The position numbers and the translations under genes are program-made. DNA of 64,000 nucleotides from Hygrophila difformis (lineage: Eukaryota > Streptophyta > Magnoliopsida > Lamiales > Acanthaceae), in the NCBI GenBank assembly GCA_030278955.1, contig JAOANR010000014.1:22508068-22572067 (forward strand), given 5' to 3'. Shown here in pieces: positions 52,934 to 64,000 of this stretch. The notes beneath the pieces are model-generated. The model made no database searches. It was not told the DNA's origin and saw nothing but the letters and a program-made list of their open reading frames with translations. Position 1 is the stretch's first letter. Each line of letters begins with the position of its first letter.

Positions 52934-55900
52934 ATGCAAAGGAGGAAGCAGACGCCAGCCGAGATCCCGTTTAATTCAGAGATAGAAAAGACAGCTCGAC
53001 GTCTTAGGGCGGAGACTAAACGAAGAAGGGAACGGGAACGACAGGCATTACTTTCACCAAGCACCAGCAGCGATATCTCCGAAATGGCAAACCCTGACAT
53101 CCCACCAATCATTCAACCCAATCCCCCACTTCACAACATTGAGGAAGATCCCGAGGATGCTGATCATGATGAATTGGATGATCCCCCTCCCCAGATCATA
53201 CAAGGAGGTGGGAATCCACCAAACATGGACCAACAGCACTTCGAGGCACCCCCTCCCAACCCGAACCAAAACCCACCAAACAACCAAAACCAACCAAATC
53301 AGCAAAATTTCCCAAACCAACAGAATCAGCAATACCACAACCCCCATCAGAATCCCCCGAATCCGAATGATTTCAATGGTCCGAGGAACTATTTCATGCC
53401 TCAGAACTACTACCCACAGCAATACCAAGGCGGGCCTGAGAACAATCATCAAGCAGCAGCTGCTGCTGATTACATGCAGCCGATTTTAGAGCCATATCTG
53501 AACATTCCTGGACAAGCTCCATTCTTGGCCAGGAATTTCGAACTAAAACCGGCCCTAATCAATCTAGTCCAGAGCAACCAGTTTGCCGGAGCAAGTCATG
53601 AAGATCCCCATGATCACCTGCAAACCTTCCTAGAATTGTGTGACACGATCAAAAATCGTGATGTACCCGCAAACACCATTCGACTAAGGCTATTTCCCTT
53701 CTCTCTGACAAGCGGAGCACGAACATGGTACAAGTCACTGCCCGTAAATCAGAAGTCTACATGGGAAGACGTGATCAGAAACTTCCTAGCAAAATACTTC
53801 CCGGAGTCCAAGGTGGATGAATGCCGCTCCAAAATTGCGGAATTCAAGATGAAACCAGACGAGTCCTTGTATGATGCAAAGGAAAGATTCTTCAACCTAC
53901 TCAGAAAGTGTCCTCAACATGGTTTCCATGACTGGGAGAGACTGAGAAAGTTCTACAGTGGTCTGACCCCAGCATGGAAATCCATGCTTGATGCTGCCGG
54001 TGGTCAACATTTGCTCTACATACCAATGGACCAAGCCTGGGCAAAGATTGAAGCCATGAGTGTCAACCGTTCTGTTCTAACTGATGATGGTAATCCCACT
54101 CCCCCTCGTGGTTTGTGTGTTGTAGGTACAGTAGAGAAGTCAGACATTGAAAAGCTTCAAGAGCAAGTGGCAGCGTTGTCTGTAAATCAAGGAGTTGGAA
54201 GTTCTGCGCAGGGACAGCAAACTGATGTGATCTGTGGACTGTGTCAAGGTGCTCACGCAACTGACACATGCGAGCAAGTCACAGCAGAGAGCTGTAACTA
54301 TGCAGGAGCTTTTCCAAATAGACACCCGAATTTGTCTTATTCAAACAACAACGCCTTGAACTCACATCTCTTGAACAAGCCACAGCAACAACAGTTCAAC
54401 CCTCAGCAGAATCAGGGATTCAATCAGAACAGGGGCCAACATTTTCAGAATCCAGGTTTCCAACCTCAGATCCAGCAGAGGCCGCCTCAGAATTTCCAGA
54501 ACTTTCAGCCCAATCAGAATTTCCAGCCTCAGTTTGTCCCAAACCAAGGCCAGTGGAATCAGAATCAGCAGCAAAATCAGAATCAGAATCAAAAGCCCCC
54601 TTCAAGGCTTGAGAATCTGATGACTGATTTCATCACTAGTCAGAAAGAGATCAACAATCAACTGCAGGCCTCCATCAGAAATGTGGAGACCCAAGTTACA
54701 CAGATGGCTAATGAGATGCAGAAAAGGGACAAAGGAACATTGCCTAGCACTGCAGAAAAGAACCCGCAATGCAAGGCAATAACCTTGAAATCTGGGAGAG
54801 TACTAGCTGGACCAAAGGGAGCGGATACTGGAGCGGAATGTGAGGAGGATGATATTGTTGACAATGCTGGTAAGGAAGCTGATAATGGGAACGAAGCAGA
54901 AAAAGAGACAGCCGAATTGCAGACTGAAGCTGCGCCTGAAACGGCTGAACTAGATAAGGGTACAGGTGAAGGTACAACTTCCTTCCCTTCACCACCAAAA
55001 ATTGCTAATAACAAGTACATGCCCAGGATTCCTTATCCTGCGCGGCTTAAAAATAAAGAACATGATCTTAAATTCAAGAAATTTCTGCAACGATTAAAGT
55101 CTGTAGAGATAACCATTCCTCTCACAGAAATGATTTCCGAAATGCCCATCTATGCTAAGTTCTTGAAAGAATTGATTTCAGGAAAAAGGCAGGTTGAGCA
55201 GGAAGAGGTAATTATTCTCAACAGCACGTGCAGTGCCATCGTTCAGAGGAGATTGCCTGAAAAGAAAGAGGACCCCGGATGCTGCACACTTCCAGTACAA
55301 TTCGGAAAGGCCAAAGTGAGTATGGGGCTTTGTGATTTAGGATCAAGCATCAATGTGATGCCACTAGCTATGGCTGTTCGCCTCAAGCTTGGAGAAATTC
55401 AACCGGTCAAGATGAGACTGCAACTTGCAGACAGATCGATCACTCAGCCCGTAGGAATCCTTAAGGATGTTGTAGTCAAAACCGGGCAAGTTCTTTTCCC
55501 GGTCGACTTCATCGTCCTCGACATTGAAGAGGATTCTGAAATGCCGCTTATCCTTGGACGCCCATTTCTAGCCACTGGTGGTGCACTGATTGACGCCAAA
55601 TCCGGAAAAGTCACCCTAAGGGTCGATGGCGAGGAGATCATCTTTGATATGGAGAAATTGCAGAAATTTCCGAATGACAGTTCTTGTTTTTCATTTGAAA
55701 ATGTAATAGTTAGGGAAGAGCTTGACTCTGTACTTGATTGTGAAATGATGCTGGATGAACTATCAAAGCAGGTACTGAAGCCTGCTGGCGTGGAGCACAA
55801 AGGATGCAAAGCCGTTCACTTCGCTGATCCCGAAACAGGGGATTTGGAGGAATTTGATGGCATGGACTTCCATGAGGACGCCAAGCAAGAGGATGAAGAG

Positions 55901-58357
55901 GATCCTGTACTGATGCAGGATCCCGAAGGTAAATCTGTTCTCCCACTACCCAATTCTCGCAAACTACTCCCTTCCGTTGAATGTCCACCAGAGCTTGAAC
56001 TTAAAACATTACCCGATCATCTCAAGTACGCGTTTCTCGCAGAACATAAAAAGTTACCCGTGATTGTTTCGGCTAAGCTCTCCCAAGAGCAAGAAAATGC
56101 TCTGGTGGTCGTTCTTAAGAAACATGTACATGCAATAGGTTGGACCATTTCTGATATAAAAGGAATAAGCCCTTCTATTTGCATGCACAGGATTCTAATG
56201 GAAGAAGAGTTTAAACCCTCCCGTCAACCTCAGAGGCGATTGAACCCCCTTATGCAGGAAGTGGTAAGGAAAGAAGTTATCAAGCTCTTAGATGCTGGTA
56301 TAATCTATCCTATCTCTGATAGCAAATGGGTTAGCCCGGTGCAGGTCGTACCCAAACGAGGAGGGATGTGCATAACCAAGAATGAGCAAGGAGAAGAGGT
56401 TGCAACCAGGCCAGTGACCGGATGGAGAGTTTGTATCGATTACCGGAAGCTGAATGAGGCCACACGCAAGGACCATTTTCCATTGCCATTCATTGATCAG
56501 ATGCTTGAGAGGTTGGCAGGGAGAGAGTTTTATTGCTTTTTGGATGGTTATTCTGGTTATAATCAGATTGTTATTTCCAGTGAGGACCATGATAAAACCA
56601 CTTTCACTTGCCCGTACGGCACTTTTGCCTATCGACGAATGCCTTTTGGTTTATGCAATGCACCTGCTACTTTTCAAAGATGCATGATGTCTATTTTCTC
56701 TGAATTTATCGAAAAATGCATTGAGGTCTTCATGGATGACTTCTCTGTATATGGAGATACGTTCGAAGATTGTTTGACCAATCTTGCTAAGATTTTAAAG
56801 AGGTGTGAAGACACTAACTTGGTTTTAAATTGGGAAAAGTGCCATTTTATGGTCACTGAGGGCATAGTGTTAGGTCATCGCATTTCTCGTGCAGGCATTG
56901 AAGTTGATCCAGCCAAAGTTTCCATCATTTCCAATCTCCCTCTTCCTAAGTCGATCAAATCAGTTAGGAGCTTCTTAGGGCATGCCGGTTTTTACCGGCG
57001 GTTCATTAAGGATTTCTCTAAAATTGCCAAGCCGCTCACTAATCTGCTTTGTAAAGAAAATCCTTTCTTAATAAATGAAGCGTGTGTCCAAGCCTTTGAC
57101 ACGCTCAAGAAGATGTTGGTTTCTGCACCGATAGTGCAACCACCCGATTGGTCAATACCTTTCGAGGTAATGTGCGATGCTAGTGGTCTCGCTGTAGGCG
57201 CAGTTCTTGGACAACATAAGGATGGGAGACACTGCGTGATTCATTACGCAAGTCATGCCCTGAATGAGGCCCAAGTTAACTACACCACAACGGAGAAAGA
57301 GATGTATGCTGTAGTCTTCGCGTTTGACAAGTTCAGACAGTACCTAATAGGTACAAAGACCATAGTATACACCGATCATACAGCATTGAGATACTTGTTT
57401 AGCAAACAAGATGCAAAACCTCGATTAATCAGGTGGGTACTTCTGTTGCAAGAATTCGACATCATAATAAAAGATAGGCGAGGTCGAGATAATGGTGCTG
57501 CTGACCACTTATCTCGATTAGATAATGATAAAAAGGAAAAAGCCGTCAATAAGGATTTCCCGGACGAACAGTTGTTCGCGTTACATCTGCATAATCAAGC
57601 TTGTCCATGGTTTTCCGACATCGCTAACTTCTTGGCATGCGGAATAACCCCCCAGTTTTCGAACTATCATCAGAGGAATAAGTTCAAACGAGATGTATTA
57701 AGTTACTTCTGGGAAGAACCTTATCTCTTCAAACACTGCCCTGATTTAATAATCAGGCGATGTGTGACTGAGCATGAAGCTTATCAAATTGTCAGAAAAT
57801 GCCATGAATCAGAATATGGAGGTCACCATGGTCCCGCTCGAACGGCCCACAAGGTCCTCGAATGTGGATTTTATTGGCCTCACATCTATGAGGATTGCAG
57901 GACATTTGTTAAGGGCTGTGACAGATGCCAAAGATTAGGAAACATCTCCAAGAGGGATGAGATGCCTCAAAAGGGGATTCTCACGCTTGAGATCTTTGAT
58001 GTATGGGGCATTGACTTCATGGGACCGTTTCCACCATCTGGTGGAAACTACTACATCTTGGTAGCTGTCGATTACGTATCCAAATGGGTCGAGGCTGTCG
58101 CATTACCGACCAATGATGGTAGCCAAGTCATCAAGTTCCTCAAAAACAACATTTTCAGTCGATTTGGCGTACCTAGGGTGGTGATATCTGATGGAGGAAC
58201 ACACTTTATTAATAAAGGTTTTGAAACTTTAATGAGTAAAAATGGGATCCTCCATAAGATAGGCACTCCTTACCATCCTCAGACTAGTGGTCAAGTCGAA
58301 GTATCCAATCGCGAAATCAAACACATACTCGAAGCCACTGTCGGGATAAACCCGTAA
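52934..58357 (+). CDS. Athila-type gag-pol polyprotein (element 3)
   Basis: 1,807 codons from ATG, 143 bases after the PBS. The N-terminal 190 residues are rich in Asn, Gln and Pro. The gag core is about 190-375 ([30 protein letters not shown]). A CCHC-type knuckle [13 protein letters not shown] is near 432. A low-complexity Asn/Gln spacer follows to about 560. The protease has [12 protein letters not shown] near 799. The reverse transcriptase is about 1080-1300 ([16 protein letters not shown] near 1265). RNase H begins near 1405 ([19 protein letters not shown]). Integrase runs from about 1620, with HHCC (HCC part CDRCQ), then GIDFMGP, ISDGG and the Glu in SGQVEVSN, giving D-D-35-E. The frame stops at 58355 because of a one-base frameshift within the integrase C-terminal half. 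The proteins form virus-like particles, copy the RNA and insert the DNA. Confidence 0.95.
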   Translation: MQRRKQTPAEIPFNSEIEKTARRLRAETKRRRERERQALLSPSTSSDISEMANPDIPPIIQPNPPLHNIEEDPEDADHDELDDPPPQIIQGGGNPPNMDQQHFEAPPPNPNQNPPNNQNQPNQQNFPNQQNQQYHNPHQNPPNPNDFNGPRNYFMPQNYYPQQYQGGPENNHQAAAAADYMQPILEPYLNIPGQAPFLARNFELKPALINLVQSNQFAGASHEDPHDHLQTFLELCDTIKNRDVPANTIRLRLFPFSLTSGARTWYKSLPVNQKSTWEDVIRNFLAKYFPESKVDECRSKIAEFKMKPDESLYDAKERFFNLLRKCPQHGFHDWERLRKFYSGLTPAWKSMLDAAGGQHLLYIPMDQAWAKIEAMSVNRSVLTDDGNPTPPRGLCVVGTVEKSDIEKLQEQVAALSVNQGVGSSAQGQQTDVICGLCQGAHATDTCEQVTAESCNYAGAFPNRHPNLSYSNNNALNSHLLNKPQQQQFNPQQNQGFNQNRGQHFQNPGFQPQIQQRPPQNFQNFQPNQNFQPQFVPNQGQWNQNQQQNQNQNQKPPSRLENLMTDFITSQKEINNQLQASIRNVETQVTQMANEMQKRDKGTLPSTAEKNPQCKAITLKSGRVLAGPKGADTGAECEEDDIVDNAGKEADNGNEAEKETAELQTEAAPETAELDKGTGEGTTSFPSPPKIANNKYMPRIPYPARLKNKEHDLKFKKFLQRLKSVEITIPLTEMISEMPIYAKFLKELISGKRQVEQEEVIILNSTCSAIVQRRLPEKKEDPGCCTLPVQFGKAKVSMGLCDLGSSINVMPLAMAVRLKLGEIQPVKMRLQLADRSITQPVGILKDVVVKTGQVLFPVDFIVLDIEEDSEMPLILGRPFLATGGALIDAKSGKVTLRVDGEEIIFDMEKLQKFPNDSSCFSFENVIVREELDSVLDCEMMLDELSKQVLKPAGVEHKGCKAVHFADPETGDLEEFDGMDFHEDAKQEDEEDPVLMQDPEGKSVLPLPNSRKLLPSVECPPELELKTLPDHLKYAFLAEHKKLPVIVSAKLSQEQENALVVVLKKHVHAIGWTISDIKGISPSICMHRILMEEEFKPSRQPQRRLNPLMQEVVRKEVIKLLDAGIIYPISDSKWVSPVQVVPKRGGMCITKNEQGEEVATRPVTGWRVCIDYRKLNEATRKDHFPLPFIDQMLERLAGREFYCFLDGYSGYNQIVISSEDHDKTTFTCPYGTFAYRRMPFGLCNAPATFQRCMMSIFSEFIEKCIEVFMDDFSVYGDTFEDCLTNLAKILKRCEDTNLVLNWEKCHFMVTEGIVLGHRISRAGIEVDPAKVSIISNLPLPKSIKSVRSFLGHAGFYRRFIKDFSKIAKPLTNLLCKENPFLINEACVQAFDTLKKMLVSAPIVQPPDWSIPFEVMCDASGLAVGAVLGQHKDGRHCVIHYASHALNEAQVNYTTTEKEMYAVVFAFDKFRQYLIGTKTIVYTDHTALRYLFSKQDAKPRLIRWVLLLQEFDIIIKDRRGRDNGAADHLSRLDNDKKEKAVNKDFPDEQLFALHLHNQACPWFSDIANFLACGITPQFSNYHQRNKFKRDVLSYFWEEPYLFKHCPDLIIRRCVTEHEAYQIVRKCHESEYGGHHGPARTAHKVLECGFYWPHIYEDCRTFVKGCDRCQRLGNISKRDEMPQKGILTLEIFDVWGIDFMGPFPPSGGNYYILVAVDYVSKWVEAVALPTNDGSQVIKFLKNNIFSRFGVPRVVISDGGTHFINKGFETLMSKNGILHKIGTPYHPQTSGQVEVSNREIKHILEATVGINP

Positions 58358-58895
58358 GGATTGGGCACGTAAGCTCAATGATGCTCTATGGGCATACCGC
58401 ACAGCATATAAGACTCCCATCGGGATGTCTCCATATAGGCTGGTCTTCGGAAAAGCCTGTCATTTGCCTGTAGAGCTAGAGCATAAAGCTTACTGGGCCG
58501 TTAAAACGCTTAACTTCGATCCGAAAGTTGCTCAGAGCAAACGTAAGTTGGACCTCAATGAAATTGAGGAAATACGAGCGCAAGCTTATGAAAGCTCTCG
58601 AATTTACAAGGAGCGGACCCAGAAGTTGCACGATCGCCGGATCAAACCTAAGTATTTTTATGTTGGTCAACATGTGTTATTGTTCAATACTAGGTTGAAG
58701 CTGTTCCCCGGAAAGCTCAAATCTAGATGGGAAGGACCACATGAAGTACTAGAGGTGTTCAAAAATGGAGCTGTCAGGATTCGAACTGGCAGGGGCGATA
58801 TAGTGGTGAATGGACAACGATTGAAGGAGTACCTCGGACAGTTCGATCCGGAGAAAGAAAGCCAAGCAGTGGCAGACCCGGCTTACACTCAATAA
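58358..58895 (+). pseudogene. Integrase C-terminal part, out of frame with gag-pol
   Basis: From about 58353 another frame continues the integrase family text ([40 protein letters not shown]) to a stop at 58895, including the [16 protein letters not shown] region. A single-base indel near 58350-58357 therefore separates it from the upstream frame. In such a young element this may be a real recent lesion or an assembly error. Confidence 0.85.
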
Positions 58896-58997
58896 GAAAC
58901 AGCATTTAAAAATACAAAAATTTCAGTTTATATATATAGTATAGTATATATTTACAGTATTTATTTCATGAGGAGCAAGTACCCAAAGATCAATTAA

Positions 58998-59040
58998 ACA
59001 TTTAGAGTACTAAGACTCTAAATGTGAGGATGTTGATATT
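58998..59040 (+). repeat. Hairpin + AAATGTGAGGATGT module, element 3 first copy
   Basis: ACATTTAGAGT (58998-59008) and ACTCTAAATGT (59015-59025) form a perfect 11-bp stem around a 6-base loop, followed by GAGGATGTTGATATT. The AAATGTGAGGATGTTGATA string equals the sequence across the internal/3' LTR junction at 63349. A splice-acceptor-like TCTATCTTGCAG ends at 59079. Confidence 0.7.
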
Positions 59041-59283
59041 TGGAGAAAATCTAATGCATTTCATTCATCTATCTTGCAGAAGTTCGGAACCACCAAAAAG
59101 AGGAGCAGATAACAGCAACATGGAAAACCAGGTTCTTGGTTGGATTAGTTCTATAAATCTGAGAAAATGTTCTCGGGAATTGAAGAAATTCAAGACCCGA
59201 AACAAAATTCACAGATAAAATGGAGCTGACCCAACCTAATTTTATGCAAGTGGATTATTTAATTTTCAGCCCTGCATTTTGAA
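59041..59283 (+). other. Post-pol region of element 3
   Basis: After the acceptor-like site a short frame MENQVLGWISSINLRK (from about 59119) remains open to 59217. It is partly conserved as DNA in element 2 but not as a frame. No function assigned. Confidence 0.3.
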
Positions 59284-59713
59284 TTTACTTGGACTAAATT
59301 CATTCAGCCCAAGTCAAATAAAATGGACGCAGGCCCAATACCACACTCGGGCCCAGTCCAAGAAAATTTGAAAATTCAAAATCCTTTGTCGCGGAAGGAC
59401 CTTTGTCGCGATGTCATGCATCGCGACCAGGCCCTGCTCCGCGACAAACTCCCTTTTCCTTCTAAACCATTTCCCCACATCTTGTCGCGATGCACCGTGT
59501 CGCGGAGCATGACTCCGCGACCAAGCCCTGCTCCGCGACATGACCTGCGTTGACTGTCTCCATACTGAACTTTGTCGCGGTAGCCTTGTCGCGGAGCATG
59601 ACTCCGCGACCAACCCTCAACTCCGCGACCACTCTAATGTCGCTATGCCTTGTCGCGGAACCTTGTTCCGCGACAAAGTCTCGGATTCCGCGACAAAAGT
59701 TCAAGTATTTATA
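59284..59713 (+). promoter_or_regulatory. Internal promoter-like region with GTCGCGGA palindromes
   Basis: GCCCA/GGCCCA motifs (59308-59356) are followed by a palindrome block (59384-59700) with CTTTGTCGCGG, TGTCGCGGAGCATGACTCCG and TTGTCGCGGAACCTTGTTCC arms. A TATTTATA (59706-59713) follows. This repeats the layout of the LTR promoter and leads directly into the C/T-rich leader and ATG of the F-box gene. Confidence 0.6.
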
Positions 59714-59861
59714 CCCCCCCACCCCCTCCAGCTTCTTTTCACCTTCCTCCTGTCATTTCAACTTCTTTCAGTTTCTTCATCTTCTTTTCCCCCATTTTTC
59801 TCTCATCCGAACGAACACCACGTGTTCTTCGCACTCTTGCACGCCAATTCTAAGGGAAACT

Positions 59862-61728
59862 ATGGACCGATTTCATGGACCCCTCCCAATCCTTGGACCC
59901 GTGCCTAGACCCGAGCCAAGGAGGAGAGGGTAAACCCTATTTTCACCATGGTCATAGCCCCCCTTCGGACCTCTTAGTTCTTTTATTTATTTTATTTTGT
60001 TGTGTTCGTGGTGTGGTGTTGTTAGTGTGCACATCCAACTTCAGATTTTTGGAGGTTTTGAGTGCCCTCGGCTTTGAGCACCATTTTGAAGTTTTTTAGA
60101 ACTTGTTTTGAAAACTGATTACAGGGTGTTAAAACTGTTAATGGATAAGATTTTTGAAGTTTAAAACTGGAAAGAACAAACTGATGAACATTTGGGTATT
60201 GTTTTGAATATCTTGATGTTATTGGTTTGATTGATCCTGATGTGATGTGCACAGTGTGGGTGGTGTAATAAAGATGGAAGATCTTTTTGGGCACATTTGT
60301 TCTCATGTTAGAAATCTCATGGGAATAAATGTTTGTTTGTTTATGGAAACATAGTACAAACACCCAATAGGAAGCTTCCACTTTTAATAAAAGCAACCTT
60401 TTAGAAAAAGACAAAAAGAGTTATTTTTGTTTAATGTTTGACTTGCGTTTTGTTCCCAATGGAGCATTAGTGTGAGTAAGATAGCAGTATTTTGTCACCT
60501 AACTGCTATCCTTTTCAAAAATCCAAAATGGGACCACTCACATCCCACTTTTATTAAATAAAACAAGTCAACCATTTTTAGATTAAAAATAGTGTTTGCA
60601 AATTTTTGGATGCTAAAACTGTCCAAACAGTCCAAGCTATCCAGAAACAGCAAATCCGTTCCGCCACGTCTCCATTGCACATTCCAATATTCGAGCATTC
60701 CATTTCCATCTATCCGTCTCATTCCACTTCCAACAAGCGTCTCGGACTTGTTTAATAAACTGAAAACTTTTGGGCCCTATGGCCCATTAAAAAGATTTTA
60801 GGCCCAATGGCCAATTTTATTTTATTTTGGGCTCTTTAGCCCAATTAAAACCAAATGTTGTTTACTTGTGCTTTAAATTAAAATTCAAGTCAGAAATTTA
60901 ATAATCTCACATCTAGAGCAAAGCTCTAAATGTGAGGATGTTGGTTTCTAAACTTGAATAATTTCGGAAAATTATATAAAAATTGGATTCATCACTTCCT
61001 ATCTTTTCAGGGGTAATCCTCCCATTCCAGACCCTGCTCCAGAAGGAACCAAGTTGCTGGACTTGCCGGTCGAACTCCTTGGTGAAATTCTCTCCCGGAT
61101 AGGGGAGGATGAAATCAAGGGGGTGTTTACTGCACAACGTGCATGCAAGAAACTCAGGGATGCTGGGAACCTTACTATCGTGTACAAGCGATGTGAGGTT
61201 ATCACTTCCACGGTGAAGAGATGGCAAGAAAGGATCCGTCGGCAGAAGGAGAGATTCCTGCAAATATGCACAGCTGCAGGAAACTTCAACCTTCAGCTCA
61301 TTCCAGCACTCAGGGCATTTGCAGAGGGGAATGAGGAGCGTGCTTGTGAACTGCTACGCCCGGGACTTGAGGACAACCATAAGACATCAATCTTCACCCG
61401 CGGATTGATGCTTATGAGTAAGACAGATGAAAGCCAAGTTGAGCAGGGAATCAGAATGATCGACAGGATGGTAACAGATCGATCAGTCTTTAGGTATACG
61501 TCCCTCAACGTTCTCGCTTGGATAACTGATAACCCAGACAACCCACAACTGTGGGCAGGCCAAGGAGTCAGAGTCTATTGCCCAGAATGGCATGCACCTC
61601 TGAGAAACCGTGACTGGTGCCTGCGTTGTGAGCTTTCCAGCTGTGTCCTTTGGCTCCGTACATGCCCTGAAGAAGGAAGGAAGAATCCTAGCTCCAATTT
61701 ACCCTGCTTTATTTTATCTCCAGTCTAG
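59862..61728 (+). CDS. Captured F-box gene in retrotransposon (two exons)
   Basis: Exon 1 59862-59929 (ATG GAC CGA...) encodes 22 Pro/Arg-rich residues plus two bases. Exon 2 61011-61728 begins after TATCTTTTCAG and restores the frame, giving 261 residues in all. There is no in-frame ATG before the F-box in exon 2 without this splice. The F-box follows at LLDLPVELLGEILSRIG and AQRACKKLRDAG. A helical middle with Sel1-like text (ERACELLRPGLE, QGIRMIDRM) and a Cys-rich end (CPEWH, WCLRCELSSCVLW) resembles the plant At1g67623/At2g35280-like F-box group. F-box proteins link substrates to SKP1-cullin ubiquitin ligases. It occupies the place of the Athila env-like ORF. No inactivating lesion was seen. 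Element 2 lacks it. Confidence 0.7.
59930..61010 (+). other. Putative intron of the F-box gene
   Basis: Donor GAGAGG/GTAAAC and acceptor CCTATCTTTTCAG/G. It contains GGCCCA/TGGGCC motifs (60770-60850, including the hairpin TTGGGCT-CTTT-AGCCCAA) and the second hairpin module. Otherwise A/T-rich. Confidence 0.6.
60906..60944 (+). repeat. Hairpin + AAATGTGAGGATGT module, element 3 second copy
   Basis: CTCACATCTAGAGC (60906-60919) pairs with GCTCTAAATGTGAG (60923-60936), with one mismatch and a 3-base loop, followed by GATGTTGG. It lies 66 bases before the F-box exon 2 acceptor. Confidence 0.7.
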
Positions 61729-63348
61729 TAGTAGTAATCTGCAAGGGATTTCCTCCTTTTGTGTGTGCAGGTTCGTATTAACTGCACGAGAATCCCTTGC
61801 CTCGGATGTATTTATTTGCTTTCCCTAAAATTGGAACTCAACTTTTGAGACCACTGAACAATTCTTTACTGCTTTCCTTTGAAAAGATGTCTGTACAGTC
61901 CGAGATGAATAAGTGACTGTCAGACCAAAAATATGCTGTTGACATACTCAGTATGTCAGCAGTGCCTCTTTACTGCTTTCAATTAAATAACCAGCAAAAA
62001 TATGCATAAACTTGCTCTAAATTCACATGTTGAATTTAGGCTTGTGATTAAATTTTCAAACTTTTAAATTGGGATAATATAATTGAGAACATGCATGACA
62101 TGAATTCCTGAGGTTTTGAGCTATAAAAATTTAATGATGCGATCAGCTTATTGGGTAATAAATCTGCATGTTAGAGATTTTGATTGAATAAATTGTTAGA
62201 ATTAAGCTTTGATTGAATTTGCGAATATTGTATGACATGAATCAACCCAACCTTGTGAGATTTGAGCCATGAGTCACTTTTACTCATTCATTTTCTTTGA
62301 TGTGTGAATCATTTTGATTAAAGAAAACTAGAACTTGCGATTGGGACCGATTCAAGACCATGCCATATTCCCGAAATCGAGCATATGATCGAGGCACCTA
62401 GAAAACCCAAATTTTTGGCCTTCGTTTGAAATCCAAACCCAAAAATATTTTCCCTTTAGGATTAACCAACTTGAGCCTATAAGCCTAATTTTTCTTTGAA
62501 GCCCTCTATATTATTCCTAGCCTTACAAAAAGACCAAGAAATTCAAACCCAAGTGTGCAAGGATAAATTCTATCAAAGGCATTAAATTTGTGATCATCAG
62601 AAAATGTACTAATCGGTATTCTATAAACCGATTCAAAAAAAAAAAAAAAAAAAAAAAAAAAAGAAGAGATGTTGAATTTCAGTCAACAACAATAAATTGC
62701 AAATGACAAAGCAAATTAGACATAGTCTAATGTCAATGCAATATGAAAAGAGAAAAGCAAAAGAAAGAAACAATGATGATCATAAATTTTAAATAAAAAT
62801 GCCAAGTTATGATGGAATTAAATTCTTGCCACTACTTAGCCTAATAATTTCCCTTTCCTACCTAATGTTACAACCGTACGCCCCGTTATAACCCTTAAAT
62901 AAGACCTCGTGATCTCGATTTGAAGAAATGAGCCGGTGGCGAGTTGGTCTGATTGCAAGCATATGGGAGAATTTAATTAAATTTGATTTTGAGCGTTCAT
63001 GATTAAACCCCAATTGAGAGTGAGTGAATTTTCCGATTCTCTTATAAGTGAGGCCTTTTCTCATTACACATGTTCACGTCATACCTTAATTCTAATTTTT
63101 AATCTTTGCATCTTTCAAACGTGATATTCATGAAGGATTAATGATAATGTTTGATTTGTAGGCCTGATATAGTGAGCAAGTATCATCTCATTAAACACTG
63201 CAATCAAGGGAATTCAATAATTGTAGTTTTGATTGTCTTATCCCAATCTAAAAAGAATGATATTTATGAAGCCACGAAAATGAATTGAATATGTAGAGTC
63301 CGTGTTCCTAGGAACATTGACTCTGACTGCTCGGGGACGATCAGTATT
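61729..63348 (+). other. 3' noncoding region of element 3
   Basis: No gene. 61990-62405 aligns with element 2. A long A run occupies about 62634-62662. TTTACTGCTTTC motifs recur at 61867 and 61970. Confidence 0.5.
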
Positions 63349-63362
63349 AAATGTGAGGATGT
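63349..63362 (+). promoter_or_regulatory. PPT-like tract before 3' LTR
   Basis: AAATGTGAGGATGT directly abuts TGATAATGG of the 3' LTR, where plus-strand DNA synthesis must start. It is purine-rich but not pure purine. The same string closes the hairpin modules at 58998 and 60906. Confidence 0.65.
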
Positions 63363-64000
63363 TGATAATGGCCAAAAATGACCATTATTTTCAATCCATT
63401 TCCGTGTCTTAAACGGGCATTTGATCGCATTCCGGTCTTACATTAAGTAAGAAAGCAGTCGAATTGGACTGATTTATGCATAATTGAAAAAATAATAAGC
63501 TGGTGTGAAAAAGACATAAATATGTAATTTTATTACATATTTATGTTAGAAAAATCCAAAAACATGAGAAAAAGAAAAGGAAACAAAAAGATGGGAAAAA
63601 GATAGAAAAGCCACAAAAAGAATATTTTCGGCCCATCTGGCCCAATCCAGCAGGCCCAGGAAGACCTTTGTCGCGGAAGCCCTTGGCGCGATGCAGTGTT
63701 CCGCGACAAAGGCATACTCCGCGACCAACTGGCCCCAAATGAAGAGGAGACCAGCCAAGCCCCTGGCGCGATAACCCTTGTCGCGATAGCATAACTCCGC
63801 GACAAAAGCCCATTCCGCGACCAAGATGCACAAATAAAGACACAAGACCCAGTCGAGAAGCCTTGCCACATGCAGTGTGTTCCGCGACCAACTTGATGTT
63901 CCGAGACAAAGCTGTGATGTGTGTGATGTCTTAAGACACAATGGGCTAGAATCAAGGCCCATGGGCTTAGGGTTACACTTCTATAAATATGAGGTGTCTC
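63363..64000 (+). repeat. 3' LTR of element 3 (first 638 bases)
   Basis: By base-by-base reading it is identical to 48064-48701 except for A at 63773. It contains the same palindrome block (63665-63906), site II motifs and the TATA box (63982-63989), and runs out of the window. Confidence 0.95.

Larger units (their letters stand above)
48064..64000 (+). mobile_element. Element 3: near-complete Athila-type retrotransposon
   Basis: Order: 5' LTR 48064-52772, tRNA-Asp PBS 52773-52790, leader, gag-pol 52934-58357 plus a frameshifted end to 58895, a 3' region with an F-box gene, a PPT-like tract at 63349-63362, and a 3' LTR from 63363 to beyond the window. It is inserted in ORF1 of the LINE (left flanking bases TCCAT at 48059-48063; the right flank is outside). 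The first 638 bases of the two LTRs differ at one position only (48474 G, 63773 A), so the insertion is recent. Confidence 0.95.

Noticed and set aside
53054..53452. Antisense frames over gag-pol (for example 53054-53452 and 54658-55020 minus)
   Set aside because: They are shadows of the well-supported polyprotein on the plus strand.
61054..61728. F-box ORF starting at a TTG at 61054
   Set aside because: No ATG is in frame there; the acceptor at 61010 joined to the ATG exon at 59862 gives a frame-preserving and more natural start.
62858..63064. 68-codon minus-strand frame in the element 3 tail
   Set aside because: No motif or conservation in element 2; consistent with chance.

Overview
The window is from a plant nuclear genome, most likely an angiosperm and probably a eudicot. 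It is A+T-rich and dominated by plant transposon lineages: Athila-type Ty3/gypsy elements with a tRNA-Asp primer site, an RNase H-bearing L1 LINE, Copia fragments, Stowaway, hAT, CACTA and MULE-like MITEs, and tRNA-derived SINEs. No organelle, rRNA or intact tRNA gene was seen. The only non-transposon coding sequence outside the mobile elements is a small multi-exon gene family that I do not recognise.

Layout. 1-1594 is the start of a giant LTR on the minus strand (element 1). 1.6-3.6 kb is LINE-like. 3.6-13 kb holds two head-to-tail copies, A and B, of the unknown family. 13.3-16.2 kb is a deleted LINE with a hAT MITE and a CACTA MITE nested in it. 17-18.7 kb is a Copia LTR flanked on both sides by internal-type sequence. 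18.8-22.05 kb is a large palindrome made from rearranged exons of the unknown family. 22.4-24.96 kb is a broken copy D, and its 5' part is repeated as copy E at 33.06-34.75 kb. Between D and E lies element 2 (24961-32136), an Athila-family relative that has lost gag-pol. 34.7-40.6 kb is MITEs, SINEs and duplicated flanks, followed by copy F (41.2-42.85 kb). Copy F abuts an L1 LINE (43.26-48.06 kb, minus strand). The LINE's ORF1 is interrupted by element 3 (48064 to beyond 64000), a young, almost complete Athila-type retrotransposon.

Element 3 is the centrepiece. It has a 4.7-kb LTR, a tRNA-Asp PBS, a 1,807-codon gag-protease-RT-RNase H-integrase frame broken by one frameshift near its end, and then a 4.5-kb 3' region. 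In the position where Athila elements carry an env-like ORF, this region holds a captured two-exon F-box gene. The gene has its own TATA box, a C/T-rich leader, an ATG exon and an in-frame splice junction. Upstream of that TATA lies a block of GTCGCGGA palindromes like the one upstream of the LTR's own TATA. Analogous GTCG-rich palindromic blocks, different in sequence, sit at the same place in the LTRs of elements 1 and 2. A hairpin ending in AAATGTGAGGATGT, the sequence that also abuts the 3' LTR, recurs after pol and inside the F-box intron, and twice in element 2.

The second notable system is the unknown family: three copies with three phase-0 exons each, plus a 3.2-kb inverted repeat of the same family that could yield hairpin RNA matching the intact copies. 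All functional statements are inferences from reading the sequence; no searches were run.
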